25,718 bases of DNA from Pseudomonadota bacterium. Lineage in GTDB: Bacteria > Pseudomonadota > Gammaproteobacteria > Burkholderiales > Gallionellaceae. Below, one piece after another: positions 6,684 to 14,529 of the stretch. The translations under genes were made by a program, and so were the position numbers. The notes under the pieces are model-generated. The model was given only the letters and a program-made list of their open reading frames with translations. It had not been told where the DNA came from and did not search any database. Positions within the stretch are counted from its first letter, which is position 1. Each line of letters begins with the position of its first letter. Location: the NCBI GenBank assembly GCA_021783855.1, contig JAJXTL010000030.1, forward strand, positions 1 through 25,718, read 5' to 3'.

Positions 6684-7397
6684 TTAGCACGAGCTATTGA
6701 TGCAGGCCTTCAGGTCCGCCAGATTGATGATCTCGATCGCGCGCACCTTTACGGTGATGATTCCTGCCTCCTGAAAATGCGAAAAAGCGCGACTGACCGT
6801 CTCCAGTTTCAATCCCAGATAGCTGCCGATTTCCTGTCGCGACATGCGCAGATGGAAGCGGATTGGCGATAATCCGCGCGTGGCGTAACGCTGCGAGAGG
6901 TTAAGCAGGAAAGCGGCCAGACGTTCTTCTGCGCGCATCGAGCCCAGCAGCAACATGATGCCCTGATCTCGCACGATTTCGCGGCTCATGATTTTGTGCA
7001 AATGGCGCTGTAGCGACGGAATGTCACGGCTCAATGTTTCCAGTTTGTTGAACGGGAGTTCGCACACCATGCAGTTCTCCATGGCGACCGCTTCGCAGGC
7101 GTGTACATCGGTGCTGATCGCGTCCAGCCCGATAATTTCTCCGGTCATCTGGAAGCCGGTAACCTGTTCGCGTCCGTCTTCGTGCAGAACCTGAGTCTTG
7201 AACGATCCGTTGTTGATAGCGAACAGGGAGCGGAATTTGTCACCGCTGCGGTATAGATAATCGCTGCGCAGAAAGCTGCGCTTCTGTATGCCAAGCTCAT
7301 CGAGCCGCTGCATTTCCTGTGCGGTGAGACCGATAGGCAGGCAAAGTTCGGCCAGATTGCAACTGGAACAGGTGGATTTGTGGGCGGTCATTGACAT
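6684..7397 (-). CDS. fnr: FNR/Anr-family oxygen-sensing transcriptional regulator
   Basis: The 237-residue CRP/FNR protein carries the four cluster-binding cysteines of true FNR: Cys10, Cys13 and Cys19 in a C-x2-C-x5-C arrangement, and Cys112 in MVCELPF. This is the same spacing as in Escherichia coli FNR, offset by ten residues. The cyclic-nucleotide-binding-like beta barrel follows, then a dimerisation helix. The C-terminal helix-turn-helix (about 192-215) contains E-T-V-S-R, whose Glu, Ser and Arg read TTGAT half sites. It should hold a [4Fe-4S] cluster that is lost in oxygen and activate low-oxygen genes. ATG 7397 is chosen because GAAGG lies 9 bases upstream; TTG 7406 would give three more residues. 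It is divergent from hemN, whose promoter carries a matching FNR box. Confidence 0.9.
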   Translation of the reverse strand: MSMTAHKSTCSSCNLAELCLPIGLTAQEMQRLDELGIQKRSFLRSDYLYRSGDKFRSLFAINNGSFKTQVLHEDGREQVTGFQMTGEIIGLDAISTDVHACEAVAMENCMVCELPFNKLETLSRDIPSLQRHLHKIMSREIVRDQGIMLLLGSMRAEERLAAFLLNLSQRYATRGLSPIRFHLRMSRQEIGSYLGLKLETVSRAFSHFQEAGIITVKVRAIEIINLADLKACINSSC

Positions 7398-7496
7398 GTT
7401 GCGCAACCTTCATGCAGTGGTTTGACTGGATAATAACAGGAAGTGACGCACCTGATTGCCGTGTGTTTTTCATTCAAGGTGAACACTTCGTGCATT

Positions 7497-7510
7497 TTGA
7501 CATACATCAA
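7497..7510 (+). promoter_or_regulatory. FNR box of the hemN promoter
   Basis: TTGAC-ATAC-ATCAA matches the FNR consensus TTGAT-N4-ATCAA at nine of ten specified bases. Its centre (7503.5) is 41.5 bases upstream of about 7545, the start expected from the -10 CATAAT at 7533-7538. This is the class II activation geometry, and the divergent gene encodes an FNR-type protein. Confidence 0.75.
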
Positions 7511-7532
7511 ACCATTTTTTTGCTCCGGCTGG

Positions 7533-7538
7533 CATAAT
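7533..7538 (+). promoter_or_regulatory. Putative -10 element of hemN
   Basis: CATAAT lies 22 bases after the FNR box and about 30 bases before the start codon. No -35 hexamer is needed or seen, as expected where FNR overlaps the -35 position. Confidence 0.55.
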
Positions 7539-7567
7539 GTCACCTTATTTAACCGGCGGCGATATTC

Positions 7568-8959
7568 ATGTCGAACAACAATCAACTGGTCGTGGATCTG
7601 GAACTGATACGCAGACTGGACAAAAACGGCCCGCGTTACACCTCTTATCCGACCGCAGATCGTTTTGTCGAGGCTTTTAATGCCGAGACTTACAGTCAGT
7701 GGCTGTTGAAGCGGGAGATCGGCGGTGTCAGTCGTCCTTTGTCGCTGTATATCCATATTCCTTTCTGCAACACGCTTTGTTTCTATTGTGCCTGCAACAA
7801 GGTCATCACCAAGGATCGCAGCAAGTCCGGCGTTTATGTGAACTATCTGATCAAGGAAATGACCATGCAGGCGAAGCTGCTGGGCAAAGGTCAGGTGGTC
7901 GAGCAGTTACACTTTGGCGGCGGTACCCCGACATTTTTGTCTGATGATGAGATTCGTCAGGTGATGGCGGCGATACGCGAGAATTTCAAGCTGGTGGATG
8001 AAGGTGAATATTCCATCGAGATCGATCCGCGCAAGGTCAGCGATGAGACCATCGCGTTGCTGGGCAAAGAGGGGTTTAATCGCATTAGCATCGGTGTGCA
8101 GGACTTCGATGACGCGGTTCAGCGTGCGGTGAACCGCATTCAGTCTGAAGAGGAAACACTGAATGTGATTCATGCGGCAAGGGCTAACGGCTTCAAGTCG
8201 GTGAGCATCGATCTGATCTATGGCTTGCCCAAACAGACCTTGGCCGGTTTCGGTGTGACGCTGGATCGCGTGATTGCCGCCGATCCGGATCGTCTGTCCA
8301 TTTACAATTACGCGCATATGCCGACTATGTTCAAGCCGCAGCGGCGCATCCATGAAGAGGATTTGCCGGAACCCCAGGTGAAGCTGGATATTCTGAGCAT
8401 GGCGGTGAACAAGCTGACCTCCGCAGGTTATGTGTATATCGGCATGGATCACTTCGCCAAGCCTGAAGATGAACTGGCCGTGGCGCAACGTCAGGGCAGG
8501 CTGCATCGGAATTTTCAGGGCTACTCCACGCATTCGGACTGCGATCTGATCGCCCTCGGGGTGAGTTCCATCGGCAAGATCGGACCTACCTACAGCCAGA
8601 ATTTTCGCGATCTGGAAAATTATTACGATGCGCTCGATCATGATCAGTTGCCCATCATGCGCGGACTGGAATTGAATGCCGACGATCTGGTGCGTCGCGC
8701 CATCATCCAGGCATTGATGTGTCACTTCGAGCTTTCCAAGGACTCGTTCAATATCGCCTATCTGATCGACTTCGACAGCTATTTCGCCACCGAGATGGAT
8801 GAGTTGCGCGAATACGAGCGCGAAGGTCTGCTGGAAATATCCAAACAATGGATCAGCGTCACGCCCAAGGGTCGTATGCTGATACGCAATATCTGCATGG
8901 TGTTCGATAAATACCTGCGCACCCGTACCGAACATGCGCGCTACTCGAAGGTGATTTAA
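7568..8959 (+). CDS. hemN: Oxygen-independent coproporphyrinogen III oxidase (radical SAM)
   Basis: The 463-residue enzyme converts coproporphyrinogen III to protoporphyrinogen IX in the cytoplasm without oxygen, the antepenultimate step of haem synthesis. The radical SAM motif is Cys67-x3-Cys71-x2-Cys74 in IPFCNTLCFYCACNK, with the extra Cys76 typical of genuine HemN rather than HemW. Tyr-Ile-His-Ile-Pro-Phe before it, G-G-G-T-P-T-F after it, and the C-terminal HemN domain are all present, and the length is normal. ATG 7568 follows the GGCGGCGAT stretch. Expression is likely activated by FNR from the box at 7497-7510 when oxygen is low, matching the use of an oxygen-independent enzyme. Confidence 0.95.
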   Translation: MSNNNQLVVDLELIRRLDKNGPRYTSYPTADRFVEAFNAETYSQWLLKREIGGVSRPLSLYIHIPFCNTLCFYCACNKVITKDRSKSGVYVNYLIKEMTMQAKLLGKGQVVEQLHFGGGTPTFLSDDEIRQVMAAIRENFKLVDEGEYSIEIDPRKVSDETIALLGKEGFNRISIGVQDFDDAVQRAVNRIQSEEETLNVIHAARANGFKSVSIDLIYGLPKQTLAGFGVTLDRVIAADPDRLSIYNYAHMPTMFKPQRRIHEEDLPEPQVKLDILSMAVNKLTSAGYVYIGMDHFAKPEDELAVAQRQGRLHRNFQGYSTHSDCDLIALGVSSIGKIGPTYSQNFRDLENYYDALDHDQLPIMRGLELNADDLVRRAIIQALMCHFELSKDSFNIAYLIDFDSYFATEMDELREYEREGLLEISKQWISVTPKGRMLIRNICMVFDKYLRTRTEHARYSKVI

Positions 8960-8971
8960 CGTCCTGTCATC

Positions 8972-9013
8972 CCGAGCCTGCCGAAGGATCTTAAGATTCC
9001 TCGCCATGCTCGG
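8972..9013. repeat. 42-bp imperfect palindrome between convergent genes
   Basis: CCGAGC (8972-8977) pairs with GCTCGG (9008-9013), and the centre is the perfect ATCTTAAGAT (8988-8997); the arms share one dyad centre. The intervening ten bases match at about six positions. It begins within TGTCATCCCGAGC, a head seen in several interspersed repeat families. It sits between hemN and moeB, which converge, and could serve as a bidirectional 3'-end structure. Confidence 0.55.
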
Positions 9014-9125
9014 CAATGATGCTTGGATGAATTTCAAGCAAGTCAACAAAATGGCCTGAAGTTCAGGTTTGTGAAGGACTTAATCAAATTATCCGGTTAG
9101 CCTGAATGCGGTTTCAATCCGAATC

Positions 9126-9887
9126 TCAAGGCACGCTGCCTCTGTTTGTGCAGACGGGACAGTGCGGGTCTTGTTGGAAAGTGCTTTGCCTGATGGTCAT
9201 GTCAAGTGCTTCAACCGTTAACAGTCTGCCGGAGAGACCGTTGCCGATGCCAGCGAGCAGCTTGAGCGTTTCAGCCGCCTGTATGGTGCCGATCATGCCC
9301 GTCAATGGGGCGAAGATACCTGTGGTAGCGCAGCGTAACTCCTCCGATTCTGAGTCTTGCGGGAACAGGCAGTTGTAGCATGCCGCGCCGGAAAGCCTGA
9401 AATCGAACACTGCGGCTTGCCCGGAAAACAGGATGGCAGCGCCGGATACCAGGGGTTTGCGATGTTTGACGCATGCGCGGTTGATGGCATAACGGGTGGC
9501 GAAGTTGTCGCTGCAATCGAGTACCACATCAGCTTCTGCGACGAGTTCATCGAGTTCGGACTGAGCTGCACGCAAGGGTAATGCCACGCAGATAATTTCC
9601 GGGTTGATGTCCAGTATGGCGGACTGGGCTGAACTGACCTTGGCCTGACCAATGCTGGAGGTGCGGTGAGCAATCTGGCGTTGCAGATTGCTCAAGTCAA
9701 CCGTGTCGTGATCGCAAAGAGTGAGTTGTCCGACGCCACTGGCCGCCAGATACAGCGCGGCGGGTGATCCCAGTCCGCCCAGTCCAACGATCAGAACCCT
9801 GGCGTCCAGTATTCGCTGCTGTCCTTCAATGCCGATTTCATGAAGCAGGATATGCCGACCGTAGCGCTGGAGTTGCGTGTCGTTCAT
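9126..9887 (-). CDS. moeB: MoeB/HesA/ThiF-family ubiquitin-like protein-activating adenylyltransferase
   Basis: The 253-residue E1-like protein adenylates the C-terminal Gly-Gly of a sulfur carrier (MoaD or ThiS type) in the cytoplasm. It shows the family order: R-Y-G-R-H-I-L-L near the N-terminus, V-L-I-V-G-L-G-G-L-G-S-P nucleotide loop (about 31-42), the D-H-D-T-V-D-L-S-N-L-Q-R-Q magnesium/ATP block, D-C-S-D-N-F-A-T-R, the paired zinc motifs C-Y-N-C and C-P-V-C, and a Cys in LRCATTGIFAPL. There is no C-terminal rhodanese domain, so this is the short MoeB/HesA form. Whether it serves molybdopterin, thiamine or another pathway cannot be decided here. It is the last gene of the gpmI-envC-ctpA operon and starts 3 bases after the preceding stop. 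Confidence 0.85.
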   Translation of the reverse strand: MNDTQLQRYGRHILLHEIGIEGQQRILDARVLIVGLGGLGSPAALYLAASGVGQLTLCDHDTVDLSNLQRQIAHRTSSIGQAKVSSAQSAILDINPEIICVALPLRAAQSELDELVAEADVVLDCSDNFATRYAINRACVKHRKPLVSGAAILFSGQAAVFDFRLSGAACYNCLFPQDSESEELRCATTGIFAPLTGMIGTIQAAETLKLLAGIGNGLSGRLLTVEALDMTIRQSTFQQDPHCPVCTNRGSVP

Positions 9888-9890
9888 GCG

Positions 9891-10289
9891 CTATTCGTAC
9901 TCACGCAATTCAGGTGGTTGGCCTGCGCTCTCTTGGTGATGATGCTGCCCGCAAACTTCAACAAACACATCCTTTTCATTTTTCTTGGTCACATGACCGC
10001 GAATTTCCAAGTTATGGCGAGAGGTGTCTTCGCAATAATAAATGATATTGCGAGTAACCTGATGCAAAAAACTGCGATCAAAATGAAATCCTTCCTGCTC
10101 CAGCGCCTGTTCCAGCCCCGCCAGGGTGTAGTCTCGCAGATTGTAATGAATGATCAGGGTGCATGCCTTCTCCGAATGCGCGGTCTTCATGTTAGGCAGC
10201 CCGCTCAATAAGGTAAGCGCACGAGTAACCTGATCGGCGGGTTCTGCCGTAAACAGCAGTTCACGTCGTTTCTCCAAATCATTGTTCAT
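9891..10289 (-). CDS. Hypothetical protein with possible HMA-like fold and His-rich tail
   Basis: The 132-residue soluble product is not recognised. The central part (T-L-I-I-H-Y-N-L-R-D-Y-T-L-A-G-L-E-Q-A-L-E-Q-E-G-F) has the beta-alpha pattern of heavy-metal-associated or ferredoxin-like folds but lacks the M-x-C-x2-C metal loop. The C-terminal region contains VEVCGQHHHQ, a cluster of one Cys and three His that might bind a metal. It starts 25 bases after ctpA and ends 3 bases before moeB, so it is cotranscribed with both. A link to metal or sulfur-carrier chemistry is inference from context only. Confidence 0.7.
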   Translation of the reverse strand: MNNDLEKRRELLFTAEPADQVTRALTLLSGLPNMKTAHSEKACTLIIHYNLRDYTLAGLEQALEQEGFHFDRSFLHQVTRNIIYYCEDTSRHNLEIRGHVTKKNEKDVFVEVCGQHHHQESAGQPPELREYE

Positions 10290-10314
10290 GCCATGCTCCC
10301 GTATAAGCCGGAAT

Positions 10315-11700
10315 CTACTTGCCTTGCAGTATCTGCATGCCTTTTAGTAAGTTGAGTGCCTGATTCAGCTGGTAATCGTTTTTCGTGCCAAATTCAACAG
10401 GGGGCGAATTTTCAGTGCCATTTTTTGGCGCGGCTTCAGTCTTATGGGAAAAATCAGCCTTGTCATCCGCCTGCTTGTCGTTAATTAAATGTTTGTTAAG
10501 ATCGGATTCGCGCAGATTGAGCACGTTGTCAGAGCCTGATGCAGAGGGGTCTTCCACCAGAATATCCGGAACGATACCCTTGGCCTGGATCGAACGCCCG
10601 CCCGGTGTGTAATAACGGGCAGTGGTCAACTTGATAGCCGTGTTGTTGCCCAGCGGCAGTACAGTCTGCACCGACCCCTTGCCGAATGTTTGTGTACCCA
10701 TGATGACTGCACGCTTGTGATCCTGCAACGCGCCTGCAACAATTTCCGAGGCAGAGGCCGATCCGCCGTTGACCAGCACGACTAATGGCACGCTCTTGAT
10801 GGAAGCGGGAATGATTTTCTCATAATCATTCTTTGAATTTCCGCGCAGATAATTTTCGGGTGAGGTGGTAAGGCGCATCTTCGCCTCTTCAGTGCGCCCC
10901 TCGGTGTAGACAACCAATGCATCCTTGGCCAGGAAAGCCGCAGATACCGCTACCGCACCGTCCAGCAAGCCGCCGGGATCGTTGCGCAGGTCTAATATCA
11001 TGCCTTTCAAAGGCCCTTTGTTTTCTTTCACCAGCTTGTCCAGCGCGGTCGACAGATTTTCACCGGTGTGCTCCTGAAACTGTGTAATGCGAACAAAGCC
11101 GTAGCCGGATTCAAGAAGTTTGGCTTTGACGCTTTGCACCTTGATGATGGCGCGCACTACGGTAATGATGAGCGGCTTATGCTCGTTTTTCCGCAGAATG
11201 GTGAGTATGATTTTGCTGCCAGGTTTGCCGCGCATGCGTTTGACGGCATCGTTCAGCGACATGCCTTTAACCAGCGAGTCGTCAAGTTTGAGAATCAAGT
11301 CGCCGGTTTTTACGCCCGCCAGATAGGCGGGGGTGTCTTCGATAGGCGAGATGACTTTGATCAGACCATCTTCCATGCCTACTTCGATGCCCAATCCGCC
11401 AAACTCGCCCTGAGTGCTGACTTGCAGATCCTTGAAATCATCCGCATCGAGGTAGGCTGAGTGAGGGTCCAGGCCATTCAGCATGCCTTTGATGGCATTG
11501 GTGAAAAGTTGTTTGTCGGTAACAGGTTCGACGTAGTTGTTCTTGATCTGTGCGAAAACCTCGGTAAATGCGCGCAATTCTTCGACCGGTAAAGGCGTTA
11601 CGACAGCTTCTTTTTCGGCCATCGCCGCAAATTGCAGGCTGAGTGAAATGCCGGCAACCAATCCCAAACCTACCAGACCTGCTTTTTCAAGACGACGCAT
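10315..11700 (-). CDS. ctpA: Carboxyl-terminal processing protease (S41)
   Basis: The 461-residue protein has an N-terminal hydrophobic export segment (about residues 7-27), a PDZ domain (about 95-185, with the G-G-L-G-I-E-V loop), and an S41 protease core. The catalytic pair is probably Ser316 in NGGSASASEI and Lys341 in FGKGSVQT, with the D-L-R-N-D-P-G-G strand before them. Such periplasmic proteases trim or degrade proteins from their C-termini, including murein hydrolases. That fits its position 12 bases after envC. The tail after residue 400 is a charged, low-complexity extension. Length is normal for betaproteobacterial CtpA. AGAGGT lies before the ATG. Confidence 0.93.
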   Translation of the reverse strand: MRRLEKAGLVGLGLVAGISLSLQFAAMAEKEAVVTPLPVEELRAFTEVFAQIKNNYVEPVTDKQLFTNAIKGMLNGLDPHSAYLDADDFKDLQVSTQGEFGGLGIEVGMEDGLIKVISPIEDTPAYLAGVKTGDLILKLDDSLVKGMSLNDAVKRMRGKPGSKIILTILRKNEHKPLIITVVRAIIKVQSVKAKLLESGYGFVRITQFQEHTGENLSTALDKLVKENKGPLKGMILDLRNDPGGLLDGAVAVSAAFLAKDALVVYTEGRTEEAKMRLTTSPENYLRGNSKNDYEKIIPASIKSVPLVVLVNGGSASASEIVAGALQDHKRAVIMGTQTFGKGSVQTVLPLGNNTAIKLTTARYYTPGGRSIQAKGIVPDILVEDPSASGSDNVLNLRESDLNKHLINDKQADDKADFSHKTEAAPKNGTENSPPVEFGTKNDYQLNQALNLLKGMQILQGK

Positions 11701-11712
11701 AGTTACCTCTAG

Positions 11713-12909
11713 TTATTTTTTAGCCAGCCATTTCGCAGGGTCGAGCGGACGGCTTTCATGGCGCAGTTCAAAGTATAAACCGGAATCGGAGTTTCCGCCG
11801 CTGTTGCCTACCGTAGCGATGGTATCGCCGCCTCGAAGCTCATCGCCCACCTGCTTGTACAGCGTTTCATTGTTGCCATACAAGCTCATATAGGCATTGC
11901 CATGATCCACGATGATCAGGTTGCCGAACCCGCGTAACCAGTCAGCAAAGACCACTCGCCCGGCAGCGACTGCCTTGACAGGTTGCCCGCTGGCGGTTTT
12001 GATAAACAGGCCTTTCCAGAGGACGGTGCTGTCCGGGCGTGCTGTACCAAAGTGATTGGTGATGTCACCCTTTACCGGCAATACCAGTTTGCCTTGCAAC
12101 TGTTCAAACGGTTTGCCGTCAAAGCGGCTGTCCGGAATGTTGTCATTGCGAAACATGGATTTGCTTTTTGGTTTGGCCAGCATTTCTGCAATCTTGCTGA
12201 CCAGCTGGGCGAGTCTGTTTTCGTCGTGTTGCAAACGGCTTATCTCATGTCGTTGTTGGGCCAGTTGCCTGGATATCTGGCTTAAGACCTGTAGTTTTTC
12301 ATGCTGAACCTGTTTGAGCTTTTCTTTTTGATCTGCTTGTTCTGCGCGAAATTTTGCCAGCGTCTCACTTTGTTCATGCACCTTGTCGCTGACGACATTC
12401 AGCGCGTTGAGATCGTTGCGCAGGCCGGCAAGCCATGCGGCACGATTGCGGGCTATATACCGGAAGTATTGCAAGTCCCTGGCGACTTTGCTCGGATCCT
12501 GATTGTCCAGCATGAGCCTGAGATATTCATGCTTGCCGCCAAGATACTGCTGGTACAGCAGTTTTGAGAGTAAGGTCTGCTGCCAGGACAGGTGTTGTTT
12601 TAACTGTTGTTGTTGTGTCTGAAGTTCGTTCAGCTTGAAGTCCGCAGCGCGTTGCTGCTCCGCCAGTTCGGCTATCTTTCTGTTGCTGTCGCTGATCGCG
12701 CGTTCGGATTCGCGCAGTGCGTCAGCCGCCTCGGTTTTGGATTCGCTGGTCCTGGCAACTTCGCTCTGCATGGTGGTGATACGCTGACGCAGATTGTCCA
12801 GTTCCTGTTGCTGGCTGGCCGTGGCTACAGAAGACAGAAGACAGAGGGCGGAAGGCAGAAGAAGCCATTGTCCAAGCCATGCAACAATCTGTCGTCTGTC
12901 CTCAGTCAT
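11713..12909 (-). CDS. envC: Murein hydrolase activator EnvC
   Basis: The 398-residue protein has a signal peptide, a long coiled coil (about residues 33-245, rich in Gln, Leu, Glu, Arg) and a C-terminal LytM/M23 domain. The LytM domain is degenerate: the first metal site reads W-K-G-L-F-I in place of H-x-G-x-D, and the second H-x-H site reads S-L-Y-G. This is the state of known EnvC proteins, which do not cut peptidoglycan but activate AmiA/AmiB amidases at the division septum. The gene overlaps the end of gpmI by 8 bases. The signal peptide is encoded by a head-to-head array of 7-bp repeats (12827-12921), so its sequence is shaped by repeat DNA. Confidence 0.92.
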   Translation of the reverse strand: MTEDRRQIVAWLGQWLLLPSALCLLSSVATASQQQELDNLRQRITTMQSEVARTSESKTEAADALRESERAISDSNRKIAELAEQQRAADFKLNELQTQQQQLKQHLSWQQTLLSKLLYQQYLGGKHEYLRLMLDNQDPSKVARDLQYFRYIARNRAAWLAGLRNDLNALNVVSDKVHEQSETLAKFRAEQADQKEKLKQVQHEKLQVLSQISRQLAQQRHEISRLQHDENRLAQLVSKIAEMLAKPKSKSMFRNDNIPDSRFDGKPFEQLQGKLVLPVKGDITNHFGTARPDSTVLWKGLFIKTASGQPVKAVAAGRVVFADWLRGFGNLIIVDHGNAYMSLYGNNETLYKQVGDELRGGDTIATVGNSGGNSDSGLYFELRHESRPLDPAKWLAKK

Positions 12910-12921
12910 CTGTCATCTGGA
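12827..12921. repeat. Head-to-head arrays of degenerate heptamers at the gpmI/envC junction
   Basis: The left array (12827-12861) reads ACAGAAG, ACAGAAG, ACAGAGG, GCGGAAG, GCAGAAG. After about 25 bases, the right array (12887-12921) reads ATCTGTC, GTCTGTC, CTCAGTC, ATCTGTC, ATCTGGA, which on the other strand is the same GACAGAN unit. The block covers the last codons of gpmI, the overlap, and the envC signal peptide. Confidence 0.7.
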
Positions 12922-14446
12922 TCAGGCTGTGCCCTGTCATTTCCACAGGCTTTGGCAGGCCCATCATGTGCAGCAGGCTGGGGGCTATGTCGCGCAGCGA
13001 TCCTGCGTTCATCAGATGGGCTGCGCGTCCGATATACAAGAAGGGGACAGGATTGAGCGTGTGCGCCGTGTGGGCCTGATGCGTGACGTTGTCCCGCATC
13101 TGCTCTGCATTGCCGTGATCGGCGGTAATGATGACTTCGCCGCCTATGGATTGCATGGCCTTCACCACGCGACCGATGCATACATCCAGGGTTTCGATGG
13201 CTTTGATGGCAGCATTCATGTCGCCGCTGTGACCGACCATGTCTCCGTTGGCGTAATTGCAGACAATGAGGGCGTATTGTTTCGACAGGATGGCTTTTTC
13301 CAGCTTGTCGGTTACCTCAAATGCACTCATTTCCGGTAGCAGATCGTAAGTGGCTACCTTGGGTGAGGGTACCAGAATACGCTCTTCAAGCGGATAAGGT
13401 TGTTCCTTGCCGCCGCTGAAGAAATAGGTGACGTGCGCATATTTTTCCGTTTCGGCGATGCGCAGTTGCTTCAATCCCAGGCCTGCGACGTATTCGCCAA
13501 TATCGTTGTGTATCGCGTCAGCGGTATATGCGCAGGGCAGGGTGAATTCCGAGCCGTAGCTGCTGAGCGTGACATAACTGCCAAGCTTTGGTATATAGGA
13601 ACGGACAAACCCGCTGAATGCAGGGTCGGTCAGGGCGCGGGTGATTTCACGGGCGCGATCTGCGCGGAAATTCATGAATACCACGACATCGCCGTCCTGC
13701 ATGGAGACAGGATTTTCGCCGGCTGCTTGAATCCGGGTGGGTTTGACGAATTCATCCGATTCGCCCCGCGCATAGGCGTTCTCCAGCGCTGATAATGCAT
13801 CGGTGGCGGAATATTCTGCGGCACCCAGAGTCAGTAATTCATAGGCGGGCTGTACGCGTTCCCAGCGGTTATCCCTGTCCATTGCATAGAAACGTCCGAC
13901 CATGCTGACGATCTTGCCGGCGCCCAGTGCGGTGCATTTGTCCTGCAGTGCGATCAATGACTGAGCCGCACTCTTGGGCGGCGTGTCGCGCCCGTCAAGA
14001 AAAGCATGCAGATAGATTCTGCTAAGTCCCTTTTTTGCGGCCATTTCCAGCATGGCAAAAATGTGATTTTCGTGGCTATGTACGCCGCCGGCTGAGAGCA
14101 GGCCCATGATATGCAGGGCGCTGTCATTTTTTTGTGCGACAGCGATAGCGTCAAGTAACGCAGGATTGGCAAAAAAACTTCCTTCTTCGATGGCTACATC
14201 AACGCGGCTCAAATCCTGATAGACCACACGGCCTGCGCCGATGTTGAGATGACCTACTTCGGAATTGCCCATCTGCCGTGATGGCAGTCCGACATGTTTC
14301 TCCGAAGCATTGATCAGCGTGTGAGGATAGGCTTGCCAGAGTGCGTCCCAATTGGGTTTGCGCGCAGCAAGAATGGCATTGGAATCGGGATCGGTGCGGT
14401 ATCCGAAGCCGTCCAGAATAAGCAGCAAGACAGGAGTAGCGTTCAT
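12902..14446 (-). CDS. gpmI: 2,3-bisphosphoglycerate-independent phosphoglycerate mutase
   Basis: The 514-residue enzyme interconverts 3- and 2-phosphoglycerate in glycolysis and gluconeogenesis in the cytoplasm. The first metal Asp is Asp12 in LLILDGFGYR, the phosphorylated Ser is Ser62 in MGNSEVGH, and the C-terminal metal motifs H-S-G-D-M-N and A-D-H-G-N-A-E are present. Length is that of the family. It heads the five-gene operon with envC, ctpA, the unknown gene and moeB, and is divergent from the ArsR-type gene with 83 bases between starts. The last residues (QMTDD) are encoded inside a heptamer repeat array and extend beyond the usual ...MTGxSLI end. No strong ribosome binding site precedes ATG 14446. 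Confidence 0.95.
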   Translation of the reverse strand: MNATPVLLLILDGFGYRTDPDSNAILAARKPNWDALWQAYPHTLINASEKHVGLPSRQMGNSEVGHLNIGAGRVVYQDLSRVDVAIEEGSFFANPALLDAIAVAQKNDSALHIMGLLSAGGVHSHENHIFAMLEMAAKKGLSRIYLHAFLDGRDTPPKSAAQSLIALQDKCTALGAGKIVSMVGRFYAMDRDNRWERVQPAYELLTLGAAEYSATDALSALENAYARGESDEFVKPTRIQAAGENPVSMQDGDVVVFMNFRADRAREITRALTDPAFSGFVRSYIPKLGSYVTLSSYGSEFTLPCAYTADAIHNDIGEYVAGLGLKQLRIAETEKYAHVTYFFSGGKEQPYPLEERILVPSPKVATYDLLPEMSAFEVTDKLEKAILSKQYALIVCNYANGDMVGHSGDMNAAIKAIETLDVCIGRVVKAMQSIGGEVIITADHGNAEQMRDNVTHQAHTAHTLNPVPFLYIGRAAHLMNAGSLRDIAPSLLHMMGLPKPVEMTGHSLIQMTDD

Positions 14447-14529
14447 TGATGTAAGATATAAGGGATTGATGATTTTGTGTGGCGTATTTTAACCGAGTTG
14501 GCTGGTAGATAGTGTGATAAGGAAAGATC

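Noticed and set aside
7907..9049. 380-codon open frame on the minus strand opposite hemN
   Set aside because: It is antisense to a complete hemN with intact radical SAM motifs, has no recognisable domain or ribosome binding site, and its His/Gln/Ile-rich composition is that of a shadow frame.
12827..12921. Possible CRISPR array
   Set aside because: The repeats are 7 bases, degenerate and contiguous without spacers, and no cas genes are present.
12794..13339. 181-codon plus-strand frame opposite gpmI and envC
   Set aside because: Begins inside the heptamer repeat and runs antisense to conserved gpmI; no family features.
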